A DNA stretch of 64,000 nucleotides, taken from NCBI GenBank assembly GCA_963576735.1, contig OY755198.1:7006001-7070000 (forward strand), in the 5' to 3' direction. Below the pieces are notes generated by a model. It was not told the DNA's origin. It did not search any database and saw only the letters and a program-made list of their open reading frames with translations. Below, one piece after another: positions 21,776 to 34,076 of the stretch; position 1 is the first letter of the stretch; every line of letters begins with the position of its first letter. Source of the stretch: Bedellia somnulentella. Taxonomy: Eukaryota; Arthropoda; Insecta; Lepidoptera; Bedelliidae. The position numbers were made by a program, and so were the translations under genes.

Positions 21776-22377
21776 TTGATAATTTTTCCTTCTCTACAAG
21801 TTATTTTATTTGTTTTTTTTTTCAAATCCGAATTAGTTCTGGATTGCATTATATTTTGTCATAGCGCCTTCTACTGGCTTTCCTTTTTGTAGATAAAATG
21901 TCTTCTTGGGGTTTTTTTTTAAATCATTTTGTAACTTTCCGAGAACAAATTATTAAAACTAGTTAATTAGGTAGGTTATCAATAAGGGCAAGTAATTATA
22001 ATAATAAAGGCTACTGAACGACTCACTGACTAACTGACTCATTAACTCACTGATTTAGGTCGTTGTTCTCCGAGAAGATGTAGTGGTGGAGGAAAATAAT
22101 GTAGGAAGAGTTGCTCAGAATAAAAATGAGACCATGAGAAAATAGCGTTATTAAAAAACAGGTATAATCCGTATAATTGTAGATTTATCATTCTTCTGTC
22201 AATTTATCATTCGTCTGTCGATGCACTCGAATATAATCGATTGAATCGTTTACGCGCACGGGGAGTTCCCATCACTAAATTGCTCATGTGACGTCACAGT
22301 AGGTGGAAAAATAATAGCACGCTTGGTTTCTATACAAGAAATGACACTTGCGTTATCTATTCAAATACAGATCTGTG

Positions 22378-22628
22378 GTCGGCTTAGAATAACACTACCC
22401 CATTTCTTCCGGTGGTGGGTGTACGTAAGAGACAACTAACGGTATTGGGGCTTTTAAGGGGTTTTTGGGCGATGCGGTTGGAGACCCATCACCAACAACC
22501 TTTATTTTACCTTCTTTTCCCCCTTAAACTTTCCAAAAGTGGCTGAGGAATTTCTAATTCCTTAGCTCTGGCTACCCTTCTAGGGATTTATAGCCGCGAG
22601 TATATGTATGTATGTATGTATTGGAAAA
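22378..22628 (+). mobile_element. SINE-A, remainder of the copy split by the P-like element
   Basis: Begins with the duplicated GTCGGCTT and runs to a (TATG)n tail. It carries a small GTG insertion in the GGTGGGTGTACG block. Confidence 0.85.
22380..22380. other. P-element insertion point in SINE-A
   Basis: Right boundary of the 8-bp duplication; see the P-like element entry. Confidence 0.6.
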
Positions 22629-22849
22629 AATAAAAGAAAGGTGTGTTGATGAAAGGGTTAGGTTAGTTAATTAGCTTATAACAAACTTAAATACAACATC
22701 TATTCTGTTGCGATACAATTATTTGGGTCGCATCCCGCAGTGTTACCCTACCCTGGTAAAAGATCTTATTCGATTTGTAGCATTGTTTCCTTACAAAGTG
22801 GCGCCACCACCGTTTTATGGAAAATTTAATTTAATTTTTGTATAACTGA
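22629..22849. other. Unassigned, upstream of RLE-LINE copy 1
   Basis: Contains GGTTAGGTTAG; possibly remains of the LINE 5' region, but no alignment was visible. Confidence 0.3.
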
Positions 22850-25660
22850 ATCCCATTTTTGGGAAACGCTATCATCCTGGAAATCATGTATCCCTCTGGT
22901 AAAAAGAATTCCCCGCGGTGCTAGGGCATGTGTTACCAAATCTCTAGCTTTGACCATAAAAACCGTGGTAGATCACAATGACTTCAATAGTTGGCAGAAA
23001 TTTTTTGGTTTTGCGTATTCGGTTTTAGCAGTTAAAAATGAAAATGTAAAAAGTAGCTCCCTAACATATAAAATCAAAAAGAATTGTTCAAATCCAGTAT
23101 GTGATCCCGTGATGCAAAATTCCAAATTATGCTATAAAAATCACGGAAGATCTGTAATAAATAAAAAAGTTGAGACAAAATTAGGAGACGGAGACGTAAA
23201 GGGAGCTGCAAAAATCCTTTTTTCCAGCGATGCTATCGCCGGGGATGATGCAGACACACTGAAGTCCCTGCGAGCTAAACATCCACCGTCACCAGTGTCA
23301 TCTTTGTGTCATATGCCTGATGCTCCCGACGAGTCGACTTGCTCACCAGAAGCCACTTCAGCAGAGGTACTGGACACGATACTCTCTTTTAGGAATGGAT
23401 CTGCTGGTGGCCTTGACGGGCTAACTCCACAACATTTTAAGGATTTGTTGAGTTATTCCGTTGGGGAAGCTGGTAGGATACTCCTTGAGGAGTTGACGCG
23501 TCTTGTGAATCTCTGTTTGGCAGGAAAGGTGTGCGAGTCGATCACTGATCTTCTCTATGGTGCAAATCTTTGCGCCCTAAAGAAAAAGGATGGGGGTATC
23601 AGGCCAATTGCTGTAGGAAACACTATCCGTCGTTTGGTCTCGAAAATATGTTGTAAACACATCCATAACATATCAAACTACTTTCAGCCTGTCCAACTTG
23701 GCTTCGGGACTAAAGGCGGATGTGAGGCTGCTGTTCACAGTGCCCGTGCTTTTCTGCAGCACTGCCCTAATGATGTTCTGCTGAAGGTGGATGTCCGGAA
23801 CGCTTTCAATTCCATTGACAGGTCCGCTTTGCTGGCAGCAATTAAAGAAAAGACTCCAGATTTATATAAATATTTATGGCAATGTTATAGCAGACCTTCG
23901 AAATTAATTTACCGCGGAAAACTGATTTATTCTTGCGTCGGATGCCAGCAAGGCGATCCTCTTGGCCCGGCCATATTCAGCTTGGCTATACACCCACACA
24001 TCAAGGACTTAGCCTCCAAGTTCAATGTGTGGTACCTAGATGATGGCACCATTGGAGGTGAGGCTTCCGAAGTTTTAAATGATTTGACAAGTATCATAAA
24101 AAACTTTCAAAAAATTGGATTGGAACTGAATTTTGATAAATGTGAAGTATACTTTGGCCCAAATTTAAATGTTGAAACCGTGGCAGATTTGAAAACAAAA
24201 TTTAACACTTTAGCTCCAGGCATCGAAATTATTAATAAGGAATCGCTTCGTCTCTTAGGTGCCCCAGTTTTAGATGATTCTATTCCGAGCTTTATATCTG
24301 AAAAAAAAACAAAATTTCTTGAATCATCTACCCTTTTAGAACAATTAAACCCACATGTTGCGTATACACTTATAAAATATTGTCTTTTTGTACCAAAATT
24401 TACATATATACTGAGATGTTCTGGATTATGGAGGCAAATCTCAGTACTTTCGGATATTGATAATTTGATCAAAGATTCATTCTCAAAAATTTTTAACATA
24501 CCATTTACTGATCGCTGCTGGATACAGGCCACTCTCCCTATTCGTCATGGTGGCATCGGCATCCGCAGCCTTTCAAGTATAGCCTTGCCTGCCTTTTTGT
24601 CATCTGGTTTTGGAATCTGTGATCTTTTCTTGCGCATCACTAACAAAGTGGTGGGTGTGACAGAGATCGCAGGTCTGTCAGAGGCAAAAAGTGCGTGGTT
24701 GGATATAGTCGGTCCTACACAAATGTCCCTACCACTCTGTCCTCTCAGAGGCTTTGGGATGAGCCACTCTGCCGTCAAGTTCAAGTCAATCTCACTAATA
24801 CAGCTCTTGACATGGTGGAGCGAGCTCGTCTCCTAGCTTGCTGTGAGCCAGAATCGGGACATTGGTTGAAAGCGTTGCCTTCTAGTAATCTAGGAACATT
24901 GCTAGACAGGGGCACTTTTTCTATTGCCATAGGTCTAAGGTTGGGCGCAAAATTGAATGAACATCATCACTGCCGCTGCGGTGCTTTAGTGGAACAGCTT
25001 GGACACCATGGACTTTCATGTCGTCGCAGCGCTGGACGTCTGTCACGGCATGCTGCCCTCAATGACATCATCAGACGGGCCCTTACCACCATCAACGTGC
25101 CAGCTATCTTAGAACCTTCAGGTTTGCTACGTGATGATGGTAAGAGGCCTGACGGGATGTCATTGATACCTTGGAGGAATGGGAAGACGCTTGTCTCGCA
25201 ACTTGTGTTGATACGCTGGCGCCTTCCCATTTGTCAGGGTCTGCGGCTCGGGCTGGAGCTGCGGCTCATGAAGCCGAGGGTCTTAAGAAACGTAAGTATG
25301 GCTTCCTTGACGAAAGTCATATTTTTGTTCCTTTTGCTGTAGAGACCCTCGGCCCATGGGGTCCAGATGCGCGTAGATTATTCAAAGATATATCTACGCG
25401 CCTTGTTGAAACTAGTGGGGATCCTAGGGCTGGCACATACTTTGCCCAAAGAATAAGTATTGCCGTACAAAGGGGCAATGCAGCTAGCCTTTTGGGAACC
25501 CTTCCCCCTAGCGGCAGTGATTTTGAAAATATTTTTTATATTGTTTAATTATTATTTCTATCTTTTGTATATATATTTAAAACTCATTGATTAAGGTTAT
25601 TCTGTACTTTATAAAATATAGTTAAATAAACCTTATAATAAATCTAACTAATTATTTCAA
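22850..25660 (+). mobile_element. LINE with restriction-like endonuclease domain, copy 1 (broken)
   Basis: Main ORF 22950-24836; homology starts upstream near FWETLSSWKSC (about 22856). RT motifs: RPIAVGNTIRRLVSK, LLKVDVRNAFNS, GCQQGDPLGPAI and catalytic WYLDDG. After a 1-base frameshift near 24717 come a Cys/His knuckle (CRCG...GHHGLSC) and RPDGMSLIPW, an R2-type PD-(D/E)XK endonuclease segment. A 4-base loss near 25190 removes the WDAT aspartate seen in copy 2. The C-terminus ends QRGNAASLLGTLP at 25548. Family knowledge: RLE LINEs nick their targets with this domain. The exact clade is uncertain. Confidence 0.85.
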
Positions 25661-25979
25661 AGGAATTATTTATTTCTGTGATAATAATCCATTATGTATC
25701 CAGTATGTTCGAATACATTTTAAATACCCTCAGTGTGCCAAAAATCTAAATTGGCTTTGTCAGTTACTTTTACATCTATAATCTAAGACTAAGTAAGAAC
25801 AACAGCAGAACAGTGTCATCCCACCATGGAAGTACTATCTTAATAGGAATGCGCACTGGCGTCCTAAAGTGTCCTGAATAAGGATGGCTAACTAGCTAAC
25901 TGTATCTCATTTTAAGTAGGGTGACCATCTATTGGTGTTGTAATGAGAGTTCCTATAAAGGTTACAAAAGCACTTATAT
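25661..25979. other. Unassigned
   Basis: AT-rich, no frame or repeat recognised. Confidence 0.4.
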
Positions 25980-26190
25980 TTACATACATTCATATTCTTA
26001 ATTAATAGATTGTAAACGAGCGGGTAGCCAGTGCTTGAGAGTTAAAATTTCCTCAGCCACTTTTTGAAGTTGAGTAGAGAAATAATGTTAAGTAAAGGAT
26101 GGTGGTATTAAAAGGCTAATAAAGTATCTAGAGAATAACTTCAGAAACCCCAAACCAAAAGCCTAAATTGCATTTTACGATGCGCGGGTA
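25980..26190 (-). mobile_element. SINE-A, old
   Basis: GTAGCCAGTGCTTGAGAG and CCTCAGCCACTTTTTGAAG survive; the 5' end is unclear. Confidence 0.55.
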
Positions 26191-26221
26191 AAAAAATAAA
26201 AGACCGAAGTAACTTTATCTA

Positions 26222-26415
26222 TAAATAAAGAATAAATAAAGGAAAGAAAAATTTCGACACAGGCGGGAATCGAACCCGCGACCTAGGGTATACGCCCCCG
26301 TCGCTCCAGCGTGAAATTCATCTATCCTTTATTTCTTTTACACGTTTAAGTAGTTTCGTTTAAGTAGCAGTCTTTCCTTTATTTATTAGTAATAATCCCC
26401 ACATGAGGTTTTCAT
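26222..26415 (+). mobile_element. SINE-C copy
   Basis: Antisense tRNA-like segment with a deletion after GTCGCTC. Both AAATAAAGG and CTTTATTTATTAG ends present. Confidence 0.75.
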
Positions 26416-26651
26416 GAACAAAAAAAATTAAACTTTATCTATAGTCTTACAGATCGCAAATCTCTTTAACTAGATATTATTTATGTTAGAAAAATTGCAT
26501 AAATAAAACGCGAATGCACGCCTGATTTTATACATGCTTGCTTGGTTGCATGCAAGGGGGTGCAGGGGGGCGTACGCCCCCTGCTGACATAAAAAACATC
26601 TGTATTTTAAATGTATGGAAAATGATTTTATGGAATAGTGATTATTCGAAA

Positions 26652-29534
26652 AAGCAATATTGCGGAATTAAGATATATCTGGTTTTTGATTCTGTGTGAA
26701 TCCGTTCTAGTGGTTAATCATAATGATAGTAAAGAAACAAAAAGTCAATCGATAATCTGGAATATCAGAATATGGTATTTAAAATTTCGGTGAAACAATA
26801 TTATGACAATTGAAAAAAAGTTGATTAGTTTTCGGTACAATCATATTCTGGTTTCAAAGTTTCGGAAATACAGTATGTAACCCTTCCTTACTATATACAG
26901 GGTGTCCCAAGAAATAGTGTCAAGCGGAAGTCCATGGACAGAATACCCCTAGGGGTACCCGAATTACCCCCATGTATGTTCTGCGACTTTTTATAGTTTT
27001 CGAGATATGTTTTTTTTCATATTGTTTGGTTAATCCTTGGCTTATTTGACATTATTGGTCACAGAGACATCAATTGTTGAGATACAAGCTTGATTTTTTT
27101 TCTGAAATAAGTGAACAATAGCACTTGCAAAAACAAAAACAATTGTGAGCCGATATAGTACTATTAAGCCATTAAAAATGTTGAATCCTAAGTTTGTTAA
27201 AATGTTTAAATTAAAGATCTCTTTTGAAACGATTTAAAAAAAAACTTATACCAAAAATGTCTCCAAAATTATTTTTAACAACTTGCCAATTTTGTCAGCT
27301 ATTTGCTATGTAAATTTGATTGAGCTATCTCCACGACTTCATACTTGAAAAAATGTTTGAAACACAGTAAGTCGAAAAAACTTAATTAAAAGATTGGGCC
27401 AAATAAAACTAAAAAAATATATTATTGATTGTTTATTATTAAATCACAAAAAGTTTTCAAAATGTCGCCCTTCCTACTCGATACAAATTCAACATCGCCT
27501 TAAAAAAAAACTTTTAGTCGTAAGAACGCTACCCTGTTGCTTTTTATTGTTTCTTCTGCTACTACAATTACTACATAAAGCCTACTCCCTTAAAAAGGGC
27601 GAAGCCCTGTAAACTTAGGATAAGTAGTAAACTAATCATACATATTGGCGTAAGTTACATGACAGAACAAGTAAAATTAAAAAAACATAAAGTTAAAATT
27701 TAAAACTAAAGTTAAACATATATACATGTGGTCCAAGAAATGTGTTATGATTATTTATTTATTTAAGTATCTTTAGCAAATATTCAGTTTCATCGTTAGT
27801 TAATTTACTGAGCCATTCCCTTACTCTGACTTTACAGTCGTAGTTATTTAATCCATATATTTGCAAAAACCTATTAGAATAATTGTACAAATGTGGACCC
27901 AAAAACAGGAAAGACCTATGGCTGAAAAAGGTATTCAATTTCTTTTTTGCGCAAACTAAATCTGATCTTCGCTTAGTCAACACGTCTGTATTGTATGGCG
28001 TAATCATGTGCTGTTGTTGGATAACTGAAAGAACAAAAAGTTGTCGGACTGTGAGGACTTCAACGTTTGAATATAGGAGCCGAGTAGGAAATAAAAACGG
28101 TTTGAACGTAGCTACCTTAAGAAGAGCTCGTTGAGCCCTTTCTAGCCGCAAGAATTTTGTCTTTTGAGATCCTCCCCAAGACGTTCTGCAGTAAGTTAAT
28201 ATGCACTGACAAAGCGAAGTGTAAATGCGCTTCAGAAGATCAAAACGCATTATATGCCTTAAGTTTTTAAAAATATGAATTAGCTTTCTCACACGGGTGC
28301 ATAGTTGCTCAATGTGGCTATTGAAATTCAAATTCTGATCGATTATGACGCCTAAGTATTTAATCTCTGTGTTCCTTTCAATAGAATCACATGCACAAGT
28401 AGCAAGAGAGAGGCAACCTGGGGAATGTACGGTTATGGATAAATCTGACTTGGGAAGATTATTATTTCTTATTGCAAAAATACATCCCATTTTGTTTTGT
28501 TTGTGTTTAGAGTTAGTAAATTCTGAGCCAGCCAAGTGGAAACCATATCCATGCCCTTTTGAGCAGTATTGAAGATATCCTCCCAAGATTTTCCAGCGAA
28601 AATTAGTGCAGTATCATCAGCATACGACAGTATTTTACCACCAATCTCTAGGGAGGACAGTTCATTGATATAAATGAGGAAGAGAGTCGGGCCCAAAATA
28701 CTACCCTGAGGAACTCCGAAGCCTACTGGTTGTTCATCACTGATGAACACATTGTCTCCTATCAGAGAGAAAATCAGTTAGAAGTTCTAATGGCACTCCA
28801 CGAATACCTAGCAATTCTAAGACTTCCAAGAGCAAAGGAATAGAGACGGTGTCAAAAGATGCTAATCAAATTTACATGGCAAATAGCTGACGAAATTAAC
28901 AAGTTTTTAAAAATAAATTTTTGAGACATTTTTGGGATGAGTTTTTTTTAATCGTTTCAAAAGAGATCTTTAATTTAAACATTTTAACAAACTTAGGATT
29001 CAACATTTTTTAATGGCTTAATAGGAGCATATTGGCTCACAATTGTTTTTGTTTTTGCAAGTGCTATTGTTCACTTATTTCAGAAAAAAAAATCAAGCTT
29101 GTATCTCAACAATTGATGTCTCTGTGACCAATAATGTCAAATAAGCCAAGGATTAACAAAACAATATGAAAAAAAACATATCTCGAAAACTATAAAAAGT
29201 CGCAGAACATACATGGGGGTAATTCGGGTACCCCTAGGGGTATTCTGTCCATGGACTTCCGCTTGACACTATTTCTTGGGACACCCTGTATATAGTAAGG
29301 AACGGTTACATACTGTATTTCCGAAACTTTGAAACCAGAATATGATTGTACCGAAAACTAATCAACTTTTTTTCAATTGTCATAATATTGTTTCACCGAA
29401 ATTTTAAATACCATATTCTGATATTCCAGATTATCGATTGACTTTTTGTTTCTTTACTATCATTATGATTAACCACTAGAACGAATTCACACAGAATCAA
29501 AAACCAGATATATCTTAATTCCGCAATATTGCTT
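26652..29534. mobile_element. Foldback element with ~670-bp inverted arms
   Basis: Arms 26652-27321 and 28864-29534 are near-identical inverted copies, ending outward in AAGCAATATTGCGG and carrying GGGTGTCCCAAGAAATAG. The 1.5-kb loop holds a LINE fragment. No transposase and no clear target duplication. Confidence 0.75.
27440..28863 (-). mobile_element. Jockey/CR1-like LINE fragment in the loop of a foldback element
   Basis: Minus strand reads ASFDTVSIPLLLEV (RT motif A), then GVPQGSILGPTLFLIYIN and YADDTALIF, then the long C-terminal region to LKILK at 27759. Broken between 28469 and 28750 and at the start. The 5' end stops exactly at the inner edge of the right foldback arm. The 3' UTR has the TTAAAAAGGGCGAAGCCCT motif also seen near 7820. 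Confidence 0.8.
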
Positions 29535-29589
29535 ATTAATTTGCTTGTTGTTGGAGTAAAATTACAATCACGTTTGGACATATTATACA

Positions 29590-29768
29590 CACAGATCAAG
29601 TTACCCCAAAATAAGTAACACTTGTAGTATGGGATACTAACTCAGCGATATATTTATTATAATATAATACACATATGCTCTTCACATAAATGTTGCTCTC
29701 AGCGGGGATCAAACCCGCAACTTCCAGACCGAAAACCTAGTCACCTTTCCACTCGGCCACGGACGTCT
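29590..29768 (-). mobile_element. SINE-D, tRNA-Ser-like SINE
   Basis: Minus strand: GTCCGTGGCCGAGTGGAAAG (A box) and GCGGGTTTGATCCCCGC (B box), then a body ending TAAGTAACTTGATC-like. The long variable arm of the head resembles serine tRNA. Not a tRNA gene: no matching acceptor stem. Confidence 0.72.
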
Positions 29769-30599
29769 TCAATATAGTAGGAACAATAAAATAAGTACGA
29801 TTTAAATTGTAGTATTGAGGTATTATAGCTAGAGTTATAAAGGGAAATGACAATACTATTGTAACTTTTTGTAACTAAAATTAAAATAACAATCAAATTA
29901 AATGTAAGTAGGAAAAATATGTACGTCTTAATTAACAACCAATCTGTGATGACGTGTTTATGGGACACTGCAATAGACCAATCAGTGTACAGTATTCATA
30001 AAAACTGACATTTCGTTTCGGAGTCATACTAAACCAATAGTTTTTTTTTCAAAAAACCTAGTAAGATTAGAAAATATTATAATATAACCGTTGTCTAATT
30101 ATCCGGATTTTGCAAAATCCCTAGGTTTTTTGCAAAAAACCTAAACATTAAATCATCCTACGACATATATATACTCATGAATGATTGATGGATGAATTTC
30201 ATAATTCCTTTTTGTAGTGGTTATAACAGTCAATCGCACCAAGTTTCAAGTTTCTAAGTACAGAAATGGCAAAATTCGTGTTATTATGTTCGCATTAGTA
30301 CGGATGGTAACTATTGATTTTCGGGTCTTTAATCGCGTGGTATAACATGGGTTTAGTTTTATAATAGTTGTTTTAATTGTAATGTTCAATCGCGAAAGTC
30401 TTACAAAATCCTAAGTACGGATAGTAGTTTTGTGCTGCGGGGCGGAGGCCCGGTGGGTGCTGCCCTCTACACTGACCGTTGGTGATGGTGGGTGAGTTTG
30501 CAGCACAGATTGCTCGGGAATATGGGGATTGTCCGAGATAAATGATATCCTATGTCATGTTGCTATTATTCTAAGCTAACACCACAACTTCTTTTTTAA
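29769..30599. other. Mostly unassigned
   Basis: A block near 30315 (ACTATTGATTTTCGG, AATCGCGTGGTATAACATG) matches the flank of the MITE at 35461. Otherwise nothing. Confidence 0.4.
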
Positions 30600-30685
30600 C
30601 TAAAGGTTGTGTCCTTTGAGTTTTGATCCCGGGTCTCTGGAATGTTCATAGATGTTAGATTTACCGCTACGCCACAGGGACGCTA
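30600..30685 (-). mobile_element. tRNA-derived SINE head, fragment
   Basis: Minus strand GTGGCGTAGCGGTAAAT and GGGATCAAAACTC resemble A and B boxes. No body recognised. Confidence 0.45.
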
Positions 30686-30842
30686 ACTTTGATGGCAAAT
30701 TTTGAATACCCTTTATCTTTATCTTTACTCCGCTCCCGCTGTATAATCCCGCATTTTTACCCTACCGATGTCGAGCGCCAAAATCTACAATTTCAAAGTA
30801 AAATGAAAAAAAGCGGCCAAGAGCGAGATGGACTCGCTAATG

Positions 30843-31573
30843 AAGGGTTCCGTAGCAGCACTAGCAGCAGGTAGGTAACATAGTAATATACAAGTTTAAA
30901 ATATTTAGTTTAAAATGTTATTTACTTATCACTGATTTACTATAAGAAAACAATGGTTCACGTTTTATGCGTAAGGCCTGTGATAGTAAAATTATTGTTA
31001 TATATTTCAGTGAAATTAATAAATTAGGTAAGTAATTTGATTTATGACGTTTAAAAATAGAACTACTGGCTAGATCACATTCAAACCAATTTTAGTTAGT
31101 AGTTTGTATAGTAATACACATCATATATTTTTTTCAGTTTTATCATGCCCATATTTTAGAAGTTACGGGGGGGAGGGACACACATTTTACCACTTTGGAA
31201 AAGTCTCTCGCGCAAACTATTCAGTTTTGAAAAAAATGATATAAGAAACCTCAACATCATTTTCAAATACCTTTTGATAGATACCCCACACGTATAGGTT
31301 TGATGAAAAAAAAAAAACGAGTTTCAGTTCTATGTATGGGGAACCCTAAAAATTTTGGTTTTTTTTCAGATTTTATTTTAAAATCTTAATGCGGTTTACA
31401 GAATACATCTACGCACCAATTTTCAATAATTTAGTTCTTATAGTTTCGGAATAAACTGGCTGTGACATACGGACGGACGGACGGACGGACGGACGGACGG
31501 ACGGACAGACAGACAGACATGACGAATCTATAAGGGTCCCGTTTTTGCCATTTGGCTACGGAACCCTAAAAAT
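30843..31573. mobile_element. Interspersed repeat with AGGGTTCCGTAG ends
   Basis: Begins near GAAGGGTTCCGTAG and ends CTACGGAACCCTAAA, a short terminal inversion. It contains a (GGAC)n/(AGAC)n microsatellite at 31467-31520. I recognise the ends as a widespread lepidopteran repeat. Confidence 0.6.
31467..31520. repeat. (GGAC)n and (AGAC)n microsatellite
   Basis: About nine GGAC units followed by three to four AGAC units. Confidence 0.9.
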
Positions 31574-31887
31574 AGTGAATAAAGATAAAACATCAAGTAA
31601 GTAAATGATTCGAAAATGAGCTACAGGTTAAAGCGCAAGATATTCCACTTCTTATGTATCTTAAAGAACATCGATAACACGGTTTAAAAACACCCAGCGC
31701 CGTCTATTGCATACCTCAAGAACTAACTTAACGTAAATACTTATACCAATTAGTAATTCGTTTATTTATAGTTATTTCAGGATAAGACGATGTGTAAAAA
31801 AACTGTTTAGATGATAAAAAAAATATACATCATCCCTCGCGAATTCCTCATTTTCAAGGAAACATTGTCGTATCATTTAGTTTTTAA

Positions 31888-32395
31888 CCGACTTCAAAAA
31901 AAAGAGTGTTCTCAATTCGACCGTTATATTTTTTTTTTTTTTTTTATGTATGTTCGCCGATTACTTCGCCATTTGTGAACCGATTTTGATTATTATTTTT
32001 TTGTTCGAAAGAAGATACTCCCGGATTGGTACCATGATGAGGATGTCAGGGTCTGATGATGGGATCCTGGAGAAATCGAGGGGAACCCTGAAATTTTATA
32101 GGCAAATGTACCGCGTTTTACATATTTTATGAACAAGTATTGGCATTTGCTTCTGAAAATCATATTGTTATACTGCTGAGCTGATGATGGAAGGTGTGGG
32201 TCCTTAATCACTAGGAGTTAGGAAACAGTTCTTTCACCATTCTATAAAGATTTATGCTCCTCTTCGTAGCTTTTATGAAGATAATACAGGTTCACTCAAC
32301 ATTTCTTTTGTTATGTTATTGTTACCGAGAAAGTACCATGAGACCAGGATGTGATGATGGCATCCCAGGAAATCGAGGGGACTGTCGAAACTCAC
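31888..32395 (+). repeat. Common insect repeat starting ACCGACTTCAAAAAA
   Basis: Poly-T run then ATGTATGTTCGCCGATTAC, CCGATTTTGATTATT and a repeated GGGATCCTGGAGAAATCGAG-like block (about 32060 and 32362). Likely a degenerate repeat of a type widespread in moths. No protein frame. Confidence 0.5.
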
Positions 32396-32573
32396 AATCA
32401 TGTCACAGTGTATTTGTTCAAAACGCCGATAGGCCTGCTCTGTATAACGTGAGAACGTGGGTCCAAGCAAAGCGTGGGTACTCTGAACAACAGGTGACAA
32501 TGTCACGTGATATTCAGAAGTATTACTACCTCTGCTAACCCCTTCGGGGATATTCGGCGTGAACGTTTGAGTC
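32395..32573 (+). mobile_element. SINE-B fragment
   Basis: Matches from GTCACAGTGTATT through CGGCGTGAACG. Lacks the tRNA head. Confidence 0.75.
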
Positions 32574-32639
32574 TTTCTTGAGATGTAGAATTGTAGACCA
32601 TCGCCTTTCGAGGGATTTCAAGAACAATGTAAATTTACA

Positions 32640-33225
32640 TATAGTTGAGCCTATTTAAAGATAAAAGATAAAGATAAAAAATATTTATTTCAAAATAAAA
32701 AGAATTGTTCTCTATTTTTTGAACGTCACAAACTTACGTATAAGTTAAATCTTACTCTACTGACTCTACTTCGGATTCGGAAGGTGTATTGTTGCGAGAA
32801 GAACCCGTAAGAAACTCAGCAACACACATCTTTTCTTAGTCAAATTACAATATTGGTGTATGTCTGGAAATATCCTGAATAGAGCCCTGGTGACACCAAG
32901 CAGTTTCATCTATCATATAATCATTTAAACTGTAATAAGCTTTTAAATGAAGACTGCGTTTTATAATTACTTTGAATTTCTTTTCTGTTAGATTCAAAAT
33001 GTCATCAGGTATTTTATTATAAAATTTTACACATAACCCCATAAAAGATGTATTTATTTTTGACAATCTGTACTTTTGAATTGAAATTTTATTATTATCT
33101 CTAAGACTTCTAGTATGTCTGTCACAGTTTTTGGAAAATGCTTTCAAATTTTTTCTCACATACATGATGTTTTCATAAATATATTGACATGGCAGTGTCA
33201 TTATATTTATGGTTTTAAACAATAT
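32640..33225 (-). mobile_element. Jockey/CR1-like LINE 3' fragment
   Basis: Minus-strand ORF 32845-33222 contains YRLSKINTSF, FYNKIPDDILNL and KAYYSLNDYMID, the C-terminal region of Jockey-type ORF2 proteins. The AT-rich 3' UTR follows to about 32640. The rest of the LINE is absent. Confidence 0.7.
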
Positions 33226-33350
33226 TATTTAATATCGTATAGTAATAGAAATACCGGAAATACGAAGAATAATAGGTACAGTAACTGTCGCACTGCCTAA
33301 TACGAGAGGCATCTTTGCCAGGTCTACCCATCTCTAAAACTCGTAAAATA

Positions 33351-33957
33351 AAATAACTTTTAACAAAAAGAAAACCGACTTCATAGCGGGAAAAACAAAC
33401 GAAAATAAACAATCTAGTACTAAAAAGTACGAAATAAGGTTTTTAATTGAATATGAGTACTGTGATTAATACCTTAGCAATTTCTTTATTCCACACGCGT
33501 CAGTTCAACCTACCTAAATATTAAAATTCTCTTAAATTAATTTTTGAGTCGGTGCCAGTCAAACAAAAGTGAATTCACCCTACTGTCTATCTCTGATTAT
33601 TACAATCTTAACAATATATATCTATCGCCTAACGTTCTAAATGGTAATACGTACAAAAATAAATTTACCCTACAACTACAAGACATCCTATATTGTACAT
33701 GTGTATGAAGTGCGAAATACACACTTATTATTGTCAATCATCCCGCAGGCTGGCACCGGCTCACAAATTAATTTAAGAGAATTTTAATATTTAGGTAGGT
33801 TGAACTGACGCGTGTGGAATAAAGAAATTGCTAAGGTATTAATCACAGTACTCATATTCAATTAAAAACCTTATTTCGTACTTTTTAGTACTAGATTGTT
33901 TATTTTCGTTTGTTTTTCCCGCTATGAAGTCGGTTTTCTTTTTGTTAAAAGTTATTT
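33351..33957. mobile_element. Foldback element, ~213-bp inverted arms
   Basis: AAAACCGACTTCATAGCGGG near 33371 is matched inverted at about 33937. The arms run to GAGTCGGTGCCAG (33549) and back from CTGGCACCGGCTC, with a loop of about 185 bases. No ORF of note. Confidence 0.7.
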
Positions 33958-33960
33958 TTA

Positions 33961-34076
33961 AATTTACATGTTTATATTTATTTGCAATATATTACCTTGT
34001 TTTAATGTAATGTAATGTAAATTTACATGTTTATATTTATTTGCAATATATTACCTTGTTTTAAACGACACACAGC
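33961..34076. repeat. Two-copy tandem repeat, 59-bp unit
   Basis: AATTTACATGTTTATATTTA and the following ~25 bases occur at 33961 and again at 34020, nearly unchanged. Confidence 0.75.

Larger units (their letters stand above)
17041..22377 (+). mobile_element. P-superfamily-like DNA transposon, interrupted
   Basis: Ends are ~32-bp inverted repeats with 4 mismatches (CACAGA, core TATTTGAATAGAT, then CGCAAGTG). They are flanked by an exact 8-bp duplication GTCGGCTT at 17033-17040 and 22378-22385. The target is a SINE-A copy, which reads continuously when the element is ignored. An 8-bp duplication with ~31-bp TIRs is typical of P elements. A THAP-like exon at 17182 supports this. Most of a transposase is missing or replaced by later insertions (RTE LINE, copia remnant, SINE-B). 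Confidence 0.8.

Noticed and set aside
31993..32506. Short ORFs near 32 kb as genes
   Set aside because: They fall in degenerate interspersed repeats with no splice signals or protein motifs.
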